NCBI GenBank assembly: GCA_015143295.1
Contig: CM026565.1
Span: 25,552,052-25,616,051 of the forward strand
Length of the DNA stretch: 64,000 bases
Direction of reading: 5' to 3'
Source: Tetracentron sinense
Taxonomy: Eukaryota; Streptophyta; Magnoliopsida; Trochodendrales; Trochodendraceae
Shown in pieces: positions 11,961 to 21,308 of this stretch. The notes below the pieces were generated by a model. That model was not told the origin of the DNA. It was given only the letters and a program-made list of their open reading frames with translations, and made no database searches. A program made the position numbers and the translations under genes. Positions within the stretch are counted from its first letter, which is position 1. Every line of letters begins with the position of its first letter.

Positions 11961-12675
11961 AAAAAGAGGAGTGTATGGTTATACAAAAAACAAAAAAAAA
12001 AAGGGTCAAGACTCCCTCTCGGTTAAAGCACCAATGAAGCAGCAGCTGGCTAAGAAGGGGAGGAGGTTACACCTTCGAAACAGACATGCCCTATTCTCTT
12101 CACCCGTGCAAGCAGCTCACTCTACTCTTCTTTGTGGCGTGTCTCCATTGAAGTTCAGATGTTGGATCACGTTTTGCTCGCCAAAAATCGCTTCAACTCC
12201 CTCTCTCGGATGATGGATTGCTTTCTTTCCCCCCACCCCCTGCAAGATCTATTTTTTTCGGCCATTAACGACCTCCATTGCAGCTCTTTTTTATACCCTT
12301 TTGGTTTCGGTGCGTAACCCCTTTGATCTTCTTCATTTCAAGCTTTGATTTATCCGTTTCTTCCCTTTAAATTGATTTCGCAATAACATGGGGGTTTATA
12401 TGTAAAATATATAAATAAATGTTTTTTTCCCCGAGAATCTGTTAAATTTTGTATAAGAATTCCTTTATAATACCAGATTTTAGATAAAGGGCCTTCCCCA
12501 TATGGCAATTGCAACCAAATTCTGGAACAAATACTTTCTGAAATTGAAGAGATCATCATAAATCTATATACTGGCATGCAGACAGATACAATTTTTTTCA
12601 CATATTTCCTTCAAATTCACATATAGATGGACAATGTAAGGCATGATACCATTTTACCATCAAATTCACATATAG
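11961..12675. other. No recognisable gene
   Basis: The stretch 12000-12320 is the least AT-biased part and contains an open frame from ATG 12158 to 12317, but nothing in it is familiar and no partner exon was found. The rest is AT-rich without signals. A 20-bp phrase, ttcacatatagatgga(c/t)aatg, occurs twice near 12616 and 12666, a short local duplication. Confidence 0.3.
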
Positions 12676-12906
12676 ATGGATAATGTAGGATGCCAGTCTG
12701 AGAGTAGAGAATACATCCATGCTTTTATAGTTGTATTGTGGTCTCTAACTACAATTATGGGTGCTTATGGAGTGCAAGTATTAATTCTTGAACCTAAGAA
12801 GGGGGCATGGGTGTTGTTGATAGGCAAGATCATGTGGAAGAGCCTCATTGATTCCATTCTTTGGTCTATTTGGGAAGAGTGGGACAACAAAATCTTCAAT
12901 GGATGA
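12676..12906 (+). pseudogene. LINE 3' fragment
   Basis: The frame ends in SILWSIWEEWDNKIFNG, which resembles the WSIWKERN(R)RIF motif of plant L1 LINE C-termini. The rest of the frame is not recognisable. It lies just before the reverse transcriptase relic at 12960 and is probably a separate, older insertion because that motif belongs at the 3' end of a LINE. The ATG is not a real start. Confidence 0.4.
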
Positions 12907-12959
12907 GTATTAGTTTGGCTTGTTTAATTAACAAAATCATCCAAAAAGTTTAGTACAAG

Positions 12960-14463
12960 TATAAAATGCCTTTTGGGTAACAGAGGTCGGAGCCTATCAA
13001 GGAGCTTTTGTTGAAGGAAGAAACCTTGTAATTGGATGCTAGGTACTAGCGAATGTATCATTTCTAGAATTCACAAGGGCACTAAAGGGGATTTGTCATT
13101 CTTTGATTATGTGATGGTGAGAATGGATCTAGGCTAGCATCTTGTCTGCATCCTTATCCTAATTAATGGATCTTCGAAAGGACATTTCAAAAGTTATAGA
13201 GGGCTAAGGCACGATGCCCCTTTTTCCTCTTCTCTTCACCATTCTGGCAGAAACATTAAAAATTTAAAGTTGGGGAGGAAGGTAGGTCCAGTGATATGTT
13301 ATCTCTAGTTTGCTAACAATAGCCTCTTTTTACTTGGCGCTTGTAGATAGCAGATTTCAAATGTACTTCTTAGATGTTCCAAGGTGGGCTTCTTATGTAT
13401 GGGTAAGTGCAAAATATTTTGATTTGAATTGGTGTAGATGAGGAAGGTCTTTTTTATGAAACAATTGATTGTCTTAATTTTTTACTAGCTTTTCCCAATC
13501 TCATGTCTTTGGCTCCCTATTGGGGCACAATCAATACCTAAAAGCATTTGGACTTGTAAGTAGGAAGAGGAGTTTTTTTTTTGTGGCAGGATAATTCTAA
13601 TCAAGAGGGTCTTCACAGTATCTTCGTTTATTACAAGCTAATTTTCAAGTTGTTGGTAGTGGTTGCAAATTGATTCAAGTAGATCCAAAGATACTTCCTT
13701 TGGTATGGGAGAGGGGAAAAGAGGAAGAAACCTTGTTTGTTGTGGGGCTTCCGTCCATCAGCTGCTTCTCATTCGTTGTATGTTCCGTTGTTTCGAGGCA
13801 ATGTTAGGCCTTAGAATAAATTTTTGCCGACAGTCAAATCTTTGTTGTGGGTGAGGTCGCCAACTTTGAAGAGTTTGCTATGTGTCTTGGGTGCAAAATT
13901 GGAACCCTCCCAACCAAGTTCCCTGACCTTCCATTAGGGGTTCCATTCAAAGCCACATCGGTTTGGGAGCTGGTTATTGAGAGATGCCTAAAGAGCAGTG
14001 TAGTCAAGGCGTCGCCTAGGCGATTTTGGGCCTGCGTCGCCTAGGCGGGCGATCCTACTAAAATTTTTTTTTTTATCCAAATTATCTCAATAAATAAATT
14101 TAAAAAAAAAATATGTAATGAAGAAGTAATAAGATTTTAAATCGTTTTTTTCACTAAAAATATCAATTTTTTATTAAAAATATCATTTTCGGCGCAATCT
14201 AGGCCTTTTCGTGCGTCGCAAAGGGGCGCTGCCCCCCCTGCCACCCCCCCGGGCAATCGTAGGGGGGCTCTGCCTAATGTTATACATGGACAGTGACACA
14301 AATTTGGGTATTTGGCTCAGATTTTGAAGTGTTTAATACTCCACTATGTCAACATGTCTTTGGTTATGTGATGAATGATTGTAATAGACTTTTTATTTTA
14401 TATTTTTGTGGAATGTGGGTGTGGAGTTTTGGTCTTTTGAATGTTATATATAATAATATATAT

Positions 14464-14500
<37 letters not shown>

Positions 14501-15987
14501 TAAATTTATCGCCTAGGCAACGCCTCGCCTAGACGCCTTGACTACACTGCTAAAGAGACTAAAAGGCTAGAAAGCTGGTTCTCTCTCAAGAGGGGGGAGA
14601 TTAACCCTCCTCAAAAGCACTTTTAGTAGTCTTCCAACGTATTATCTTTCTCTGTTCGTCGTCCCGTCGTCGGTGGCCACTGGAATTGAAAAGATTCAGC
14701 GGGATTTTCTATAGAATGAGAAGGTTCATACTAAGAAATATCATTTAGTGCGTTGGGGGCTAGTCTGCCGGCCTTAGGAGTCTGGAGACTCAACTTGTGG
14801 CCCCTTAAGGTCGTGAACTAAGCATTATTAGGTAAATGGTTGTGGAGATTTGGGGAGGAACCGGATAGTCTATGGTGTTAGGTAATAGTGGCGCGTTATA
14901 GGGAGTGTAATAGATGGGAACCAAAATGGACGAACTCTCCATATGGGGTCGGTTTGTGGCGAGCGATTCTCAAGTCGAAGGCTTCGTTTGATAGCCATAT
15001 CCGATTTGTCATAAGAGATGGAGAAGAGGTAAAATTCTGGTCAGATTCATGGTGCGGGCCCACTCCGATCCAACAGGACTTTTCTTCGCTTTATCGGTTA
15101 TCCTTAGACCGCCATGGGGTAGTGGCATCCTTTTTTGAGTGGAGGGTTGAGTCGGTCATGTGGGTTCGTCGATTTAGGAGGCCTCTGCAGGATTGGGAGG
15201 TGAGTTTGTTTGTTGACTTATTGAGAAGATTAGAGTCTGTAAAACCAAAACTCAACTCTAGGGATACTCGAGTATGGTCCAGGGACAACAAAGGTCAATT
15301 TACTGTTAGGTCCTTGCGGGCTTGAAGTGATTATCCTCATGTAACATTCCCTAGTAAGGTGGTGTGGCACTTAGGTACACCATCAAAGGTATCCTTTTTT
15401 CTATGGACAACTTTTCTGGACAAAATTTTGACTCTACACCTTCAAATTAGAGGCTAGAATCTTCCAAATCAATGTGTGATGTGCCTTGCAATGGAGGTAA
15501 CTGTAGTTGCACTGTCCTTTTGCACACCTTATATGGAGTCACTTTCTACTTCACTTTGGCGTTGCATGGGTCTTTCCCTATTCCTTGCAGAGTTTCTTAT
15601 CTTGCTAGCATTTGGGCTTGAGGGGCCCGTAACTGGGTCGCATGTGGGCGCTCATCCCAGGGACAGTGACTTGGTCTATTTGGAAGGAGCGGAATAGGCT
15701 CATTTTTTAGGACACTTCTTTATCAGGTGACCGTGTTACCAAGCGGGCTTGCATGCTCTTTAGAGATTGGGCTTCCATCAAGGGGATAGTCTTGGGGAGG
15801 GAGGATGCTGGGCTTCCATCTTAACAAGCTATAATGTAGCTGAAGCCTTTTGCATTTCATCTTTTACTTAAGAGTAGGGATGGTTGTTCTCTTATTTTTG
15901 TTTGTTAGGTTCACTTTTTGTGAATCATTGTATCTTCCTTTTTGCTATTATATATGATGATCTCGATTACCTATCAAAAAAAAAAGA
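12960..15987 (+). pseudogene. L1-type LINE relic A (reverse transcriptase to zinc finger)
   Basis: Pieces of a plant L1 reverse transcriptase appear in the expected order. Near 13200 is RGLRHDAPF, a decayed RGLRQGDP motif. At 13740-13850 is CFEAMLGLRINF, and at 13850-13990 EEFAMCLGCKIGTLPTKF running to VIERCLK. After the MITE the frame resumes with [13 protein letters not shown] near 14580, then VRWGLVCRP, then the open frame 14888-15325 containing VWSRDNKGQFTVRS, and the cysteine-rich terminal region with WSIWKERN near 15680. Several stops and frame changes make it dead. An A-run at 15976-15985, preceded by gattacctatc, marks the 3' end. The 5' part is missing, as is usual for LINEs. Confidence 0.85.
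13996..14549. mobile_element. hAT MITE inside LINE A
   Basis: The termini are cagtgtagtcaaggcgtc at 13996 and its exact complement ending at 14549, an 18-bp inverted repeat that continues imperfectly through gcctaggcg words. Both sides carry the 8-bp target duplication ctaaagag (13988-13995 and 14550-14557), without mismatch. There is no coding sequence; the inside is AT-rich with a long (at)n run near 14469. Removing the 554 bp plus one duplication restores the LINE frame across the junction (ERCLK followed by RLK), which confirms the boundaries. Confidence 0.95.
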
Positions 15988-16005
15988 GGATTACCTTGTT
16001 AGGTG

Positions 16006-16711
16006 TGTTGAAACTGAGGATTCGAAGCTTTACCGAGCTGGAACACTAGATCTTCGTTTGCAAGATTTTACCTTCCAAAAAAAACAAGCTCCTCGATTAT
16101 TTCTGGGTAATCTGCAAGCCTGAAGTAGTTCAGCTCCACTGCATCGGCTGTTCTTCCTTGGGTTTCCTAAAATAGCAAATCAAGAGAGGTAAAAAGAAGA
16201 AATAATGAACTTTATCAGAGGGAGAGTAAAGGGAACAATCAAGAATACATGACGAACTGACATTTTCCATTTGAGAATACTGAAAATCCTCTCTAGACCT
16301 GAAAAACTCTCTTTTCGAAAATGGTTTTCATTGGTAACCAGAGTTTCTTGGAGAAGAAAACTTCTCCTAGAAATATCTTTTCTCTCCTAAAATTCTAATC
16401 CTTTTTCTCTCGAGTTGTTATTGTTGTATTTGTATCTAATCTCATGTAAGCATTCTCTATTTATAGAGAATAATTTAAACTTAGTTAACTTAAATCAAAA
16501 TATTTCAAGGTCGATGTGACATGTAACAAACTCTGACAATTATATTAAGAGGAGCGTATTCGGTTAAAGGGAAGCTGCCAGCTCATCAAACCGTCATAAC
16601 TGACTTATGGTTATAACAAAATCCTTTGGGTTGTTTATGACCTAAACAGTCTTATAAATGTATTCTTCAAAGGTTAAAAGAGTAAACCACTTCTAAGATC
16701 TATTTTAACAA
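16006..16711 (-). repeat. Left arm, main part
   Basis: This is the complement of most of the right arm with many small differences. It includes an outward TATA box (complement of tatttata at 16458-16465). It resumes at about 17809-17852 after LINE B. Confidence 0.75.
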
Positions 16712-17808
16712 AAGAGTAAACCATTTCTAAGATTAATTGTGTTGGGTTCCAAAGGTAGTTAAAGGTTCTCACGAGGTCGGGATGTGGACAGGAATCATGT
16801 CAGTGTCACGTTTCATCATCCCATTTTTCATGTTTGAGGTGGGTGAGGGGTCAGAGGTTAGATTTTGAAAGGATGTGTGGTGTAGTACCATTGGCTTTCA
16901 GGACAAGTTTGGTTCTATATTCCCATAACAATCGATAGGAATGAGTCAGTTCAGGATTACATGGATAGGGGGCGGGATGGGGTAATCTGGTGCCTCAAAT
17001 TAAGGAGAGAATTAAATGATTGGGAGATTGTCGAGCTTGGTAGGCTCTTACTGTGTCTGAGGTCACATCTCTCGCTCTCTCAGGGCAAGGATTGCAGAAA
17101 ATGGTCTAGGGGTAACAAGCGTCGCTTTTCAGTGAGGTCTCTAGGTCAGTCACTTGGGACGGGCCCATCTAGTTCCTTTCCTCACAAGGTTATGTGGAAT
17201 CCTATCATTCGTTCTAAAGTATCTTTCTTTCTATGGAATTCGGTTTTGAATAAAATTCTCACTTGTGATCACTTAAAAAATAGAGGGTGAAGGTTGGCTA
17301 ACCGATTTAAATATTTGTGCTTTTAAGCGGAAGAGTCGATAGATCACCTTCTGTTGCACTGTCCTATAGCACATGGTTTCTTCTTTCTAGGTGGGAGTGG
17401 ATTGGGTATTTCCCTCTTCCTTTCACAACTTCTTGTCTTACTGGGGTGAGGCATCTAGGGATGAAGCTAGGAAGGTCATATGGTAGATCTTGTCGGGAGC
17501 TATAGCTTGGTCCAGAGGGTGTTTGAGGATTTTCTCTCCTCCACTTTCACGTGCGCTCTAGAATCCGTTTGCTGATTTTAGAGTGATGTTCCTCTAAGGC
17601 AAGTTAGGGGTTGGGCATTTTGTTAGCCTGGTCCAGCTTAGCGTCACGGGTTAGCCATCAGAGGCCCCAAGGGTTTGTTTTTACTTTTCTTATCACCTTT
17701 TTGGCCCCTTGGTTCAAGGGCTTGTGAATTGTTGTATGGGCTTTGCCTTTGTATTCTTGATCCTTTCTTATTTATATACTTCTTGATTATCGATAATAGA
17801 AAAAAAAA
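16712..17808 (+). pseudogene. L1-type LINE relic B inserted in the left arm
   Basis: The frame near 16740 reads VVKGSHEVGMW. The open frame 16961-17290 holds the WSRGNKRRFSVRSL motif and SKVSFFLWNSVLNKILTCDHLKNRG, the typical spacer and zinc-finger region at the LINE C-terminus. LLHCPIAHG follows near 17350. Frame changes and stops interrupt it. The 3' end is an A-run near 17800-17810 after gattatcgataatag, close to the 3' ends of LINE A and LINE D. The arm sequence stops before it and continues after it, so LINE B is the later insertion. The first 22 bases repeat a stretch of the arm lying about 35 bp upstream, a feature I cannot explain. Confidence 0.85.
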
Positions 17809-17852
17809 ATTCCTCCTAGCCCTCCAAACCACATCTCATCATCCTTCCCTAG

Positions 17853-18752
17853 ATTCGGGCTTGTGAACTTATCATTGATGATGGAAAATGATAAGTTGAC
17901 ACGTGGGGCTTGTTTCCTAATCAAATTGAAACTTTGGTTAATCGAAGGCCACAGGGAAATGCTCATGATGATCTGAAAGGTTCAATTACCTGAAAATATG
18001 CTACATTCGAGAATAAGATTCGAGTTAAGGGCATATTGATCACTCACTACGCCTTTATGACTTGGGTAGTTCGAGTATTTTACAGATATCATGATCAAAT
18101 GAACAAATTTTGATCAAATAATGTGGTACACTTTCAGATTTTAGTTAAAGAGAAAGCTTAAGGAGGTATACTCCGTAAGGACTAAATTTGCCCCTTTAAG
18201 GATTTCAGTGATTTCAGTGGAATCAAGTCACTGCATATTCTAACGTCATTAAGATTTTTTTTTCTTTAAGACAGGTCTTAAATCAATGTCGTATCGAGCT
18301 TGTGTTGATCCAAAACTTTGAGGAGTTAATACTCCATTGGGATGAAAAGGCGGTTACCAGTTCAGCCTCGTCTTCGTAGGGATTCAGTGGATTCAGATCA
18401 CCATGCACTTTAATGCCTTGTCAAGGGGATTTATGTGTGATTGGTCACTACTCCCCGTGGGAATAGGCGTGCGTGTTCCCCCCATTTCCTATTTCAACAG
18501 TCCGGATTACTCTTGGGCTAATAGTCACGAGAGAATTTGGGATGTATCTTGCCTCATTTCCTTGTGGGTTATTGGAGGAGTGTGCCTCCATAGTCCCATT
18601 CTCATCGTATCAGATGATTGAGGCCTAACAGTGGATATCGCATCTGCCCTGAGAGTGGTGCCTCATCCAACACCTATGATCTCTCTAGGCCAAGGTATTC
18701 CAAAGGCATATGACCCGCCTTTGTCGTTACGTTGATTATATATATATATATA
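17853..18752. other. Spacer between the inverted arms
   Basis: These 900 bp have no domain I recognise and no long open frame. Two stretches resemble each other: 18200-18255 (gatttcagtggaatcaagtcactgcat) and 18375-18425 (ggattcagtggattcagatcaccatgca). This points to an internal diverged duplication. The end is an (at)n run at 18737-18752. Confidence 0.4.
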
Positions 18753-19475
18753 TGGGGAAGGATGATGAGATGTGGTTTAGAGGGCTAGGAGGGAATTTGT
18801 TAAAATAGATTAACGCTCTTAGAAGTGGTCTACTCTTTTAACCTTTGAATAATACATGTAGAAAGTTGTTTAGGTCGTAAACATTCCAAAGGATTTGGTT
18901 ATAACCAAAAGTCGGTTATGACAGTTTGATAAGCTGGCAGCTTCCCTATAAATATAATACACTCCTCTTAACAGAATTATTAGAGTTTGTTACACGTCTC
19001 ATCAACCTTGAGATATTTTGATTTAAGTTAATTGAGTTAAGATTATTCTCTATAAATAGAGGATGCTCACATGGGATTAGATACAACAATAATAATTCGA
19101 GAGAATAAGGAATAGAATTTCTGGAGAGAAAAGATATTTCTAGGATCTTCTTCTCCAAGAAACCCTAGTTTTCAAGAAAACCATCTTCAAAAAGAAAGTT
19201 TTTTAGATCTAAAGAGGATATTTAGTATATTCGAAGGGAAAATGTCCGTTCATCAGGAATTCTTGATTATTCCCTTTACTCTCCCTCTGATCATGCTCAT
19301 CACTCTTTCTTTCTATCTCTCTTGATTTGCTCTTTTGGGAAACCTGAGGAAGAACAGCCGATGTAATGGAGTTGAACTACTTCAGGCTTGCAGATTACAC
19401 AGAAATAATCGAGGAACTTCCAGACAAAGATCTAGTGTTCTAGCTCGGTAAAGCTTTGAATCCTCAATTTCAACA
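18753..19475 (+). repeat. Right arm, LTR-like
   Basis: It runs from tggggaaggatgatgag to cctcaatttcaaca. A TATAAATA box at 19051-19058 is followed by about 420 bp, consistent with U3 then R-U5 of an LTR. Confidence 0.7.
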
Positions 19476-19480
19476 AGGTG

Positions 19481-19798
19481 TGATTAGATTTGTCATTGTA
19501 AGGAATTTGACGGGCTTGGCTCTAAGAGATTGTGGTTCAAGAACAAAGCCCTTCTCGAAAAATGACTTTGGAGATTCAGTAAGGAAGACATAGCTCTCTA
19601 GAGAAGGGTTGTAATGATGAAGTTTGCTGCCACAAATCGGATTTAGGATCCCAGGGCAGTCACTTAGACTTAAGAGGTGGGAGTTTGGCAGGAAATAATG
19701 AGATGTCTATTGTCAGGAGGATTTTGCTCAGCATACCAATTAGTTGTGGCAGGTGACACGAGAGCGTCAAATTTTGGAAAGACAACTTATGTAGGGCG
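19481..19798. other. No recognisable gene
   Basis: This is ordinary non-coding sequence between the inverted-arm element and a MITE pair. The open frame at 19677-19859 runs into the MITE and is not supported. Confidence 0.3.
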
Positions 19799-19799
19799 A

Positions 19800-20018
19800 G
19801 AGAAACTTATCAACAATAGTCATTGTAGCCCAGGGCTACAAACAACCAATGCCCTCTAGACATCTTAGAAAATGTGTCATCTTCAGAGTTGTATTGCAGT
19901 TTTTATATAATTTTCTATCATTATTAAAAGGTTGTAAGTGACACATTTTCTGATGTGTTCAGAAGGCATTGGTTGTTTGTAGCCTTGGGCTACAATGATC
20001 ATTGTTGCTAAGTTTTAT
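19800..20018. mobile_element. Hairpin MITE, first of an adjacent pair
   Basis: The left arm gaaacttatcaacaatagtc plus tgtagcccagggctacaaac is mirrored at the right end by the complement of aaaacttagcaacaatgatc plus tgtagcccaaggctacaaac. Both arms extend about 80 bp, through gaaaatgtgtca, so the element folds almost end to end. A target duplication is not clear and the superfamily is unassigned. Confidence 0.65.
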
Positions 20019-20049
20019 TGGGGCCGGTTGGCTATGTTTTTTGTATGAG

Positions 20050-20243
20050 GGAAACTTAGCAAAAATGGTCTTTGTAGCCCAAGATTATAATGGACCAACA
20101 ATCAGCCGATATTTCAAAAACAAATTGCAGATATTTACTTTTTAATATTTAAATATTAAACCTGACAAATTTTTTGAAGTGTCGTCTGGTTGTTGGTCCT
20201 TTGTAGCCTTAAGCTACAAAGACCATTGCTACGAAGTTTTACT
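20050..20243. mobile_element. Hairpin MITE, second of the pair
   Basis: The left arm gaaacttagcaaaaatggtc and the right arm complement aaaacttcgtagcaatggtc share the style of the element 31 bp upstream, including tttgtagcc and ccaacaa. It is a diverged member of the same family in the next available site. No certain target duplication was found. Confidence 0.6.
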
Positions 20244-20830
20244 CATGTCAGCATTGCCCTTGCCTCGATAGTTTGGTTCATCATAAAGACCTGCAATCCA
20301 AGGAGAGATAGCCCTAAACAAAAAAACTAACAATTGCCCTCTTATCAACCAAGGCTGGACTATCCCTAAAATATGCAGAAAGAGGAAGATAGCAGTAGTT
20401 ACCTATTTGTCCACAACTCCACGGTTCATTCACATGGGTAGAGTGGAGTTTCTTTATGTCCGTATTCAGTTCATATTTCAAATGCTGCAATCTTTTTTTT
20501 TTTTTTTAATGAACAGCTAGTGATTATTTTAATTTTTGAATATGAGCACCCAAAGCAGGTTTGGTGCTTAAAAATATTTTGTGGCTTAAAAAAAGAATTA
20601 TTTTGGGGGGGTGGGGGGAATACAATTTAAGGGAACACATGCAAGCTAGCCATTTATCTTATTTAGCAGTGTAGAGAAAAGGAGATAAAAGTGGAAGTGG
20701 GGCCAGAAGTATTTGTGATTTCAAAGTTAGGTGGAATATTATCATCTAGAAATTCACACTGAGACAACTGAGGGAGTGGATTCTCATGAGGATAGTATGC
20801 ACAATGTAGTGGCACATAGTTCTCTTCTGG
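20244..20830. other. No recognisable gene
   Basis: Non-coding sequence with a T-run near 20491-20506 and a G-run near 20606-20617. Nothing else was recognised. Confidence 0.3.
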
Positions 20831-20831
20831 A

Positions 20832-21022
20832 TTTTATTTTTTTCTTGGTAACAGAGGGTGTCCCAAAGCCTTCGAGCCAAGGGCTAGTCCCTTCGAGTAT
20901 CCACACCGACCCTCTTGGAATTTTCCCTACGGATACCAGGGTAAGTCGAGGAGTGGGAGTTGAACACATGATCACAGGGAGCAAACCCTAGAAGCTAGCC
21001 AACTGCACCAACTCCTGGTGGG
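20832..21022 (-). mobile_element. tRNA-derived SINE, second copy
   Basis: On the minus strand it opens aggagttggtgcagttggct, a box A-like tRNA head, followed by gatcatgtgttcaactcc, a box B-like sequence (complement of 20957-20974). The body ends in an A-rich tail (T-rich 20832-20842). The phrase gggacaccctctg before the tail corresponds to ggggacaccctaag in the SINE at 11571-11782, so the two are related. The flanks tctcttctgga (20821-20831) and tctcttgtcga (21023-21033) agree at 9 of 11 positions and are a plausible target duplication. Confidence 0.7.
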
Positions 21023-21308
21023 TCTCTTGTCGATTCTTACTCTACTGATAGGCTGCAATATATTCTTTTGAGTAACTTTGGTTTCCTTTAATGGCTTTAA
21101 TAAAGTAAATAGCGAGTTTAAACACTCTGGATACTCATCCATTATCGTTGAACCCGCAAGCTATTTAGTAAGGTCATTTGTGGGCTACCACATCTTTCAA
21201 CTAGCCATAAAATTAAAGATGTTTGTTACTTTTTCCTTACTGGTGGTTCAGTATGGAAAGATATCATTTCTTTGCTTCCAGTTGTTGCCAATTCGGCTTC
21301 AATTGTAG

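Larger units (their letters stand above)
16006..19475. mobile_element. Element with LTR-like arms in inverted orientation
   Basis: Two arms of about 720-750 bp face each other: 16006-17852 (interrupted by LINE B) and 18753-19475. Outward ends are tgttgaaactgaggattc on the left and the complement of tgttgaaattgaggattc on the right. Inward ends are tggggaagg on the right and the variant tagggaagg on the left, so each arm is a TG...CA-like unit. Direct 5-bp repeats aggtg lie at 16001-16005 and 19476-19480. Each arm has a TATAAATA box pointing outward. The 900-bp spacer at 17853-18752 has no recognisable coding sequence and no primer-binding site or polypurine tract was found at the arms. It could be a rearranged LTR retrotransposon or a fold-back element of unknown class. 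Confidence 0.65.

Noticed and set aside
12132-12317. First exon of a gene
   Set aside because: An open frame exists but with no recognisable product, no convincing promoter and no downstream exon.
16001-19480. Two independent solo LTRs in opposite orientation
   Set aside because: Neither arm alone is flanked by a matching 5-bp repeat, while the outer pair is. Chance (about one in a thousand for 5 bp) cannot be excluded, so the joint reading is kept with reservation.
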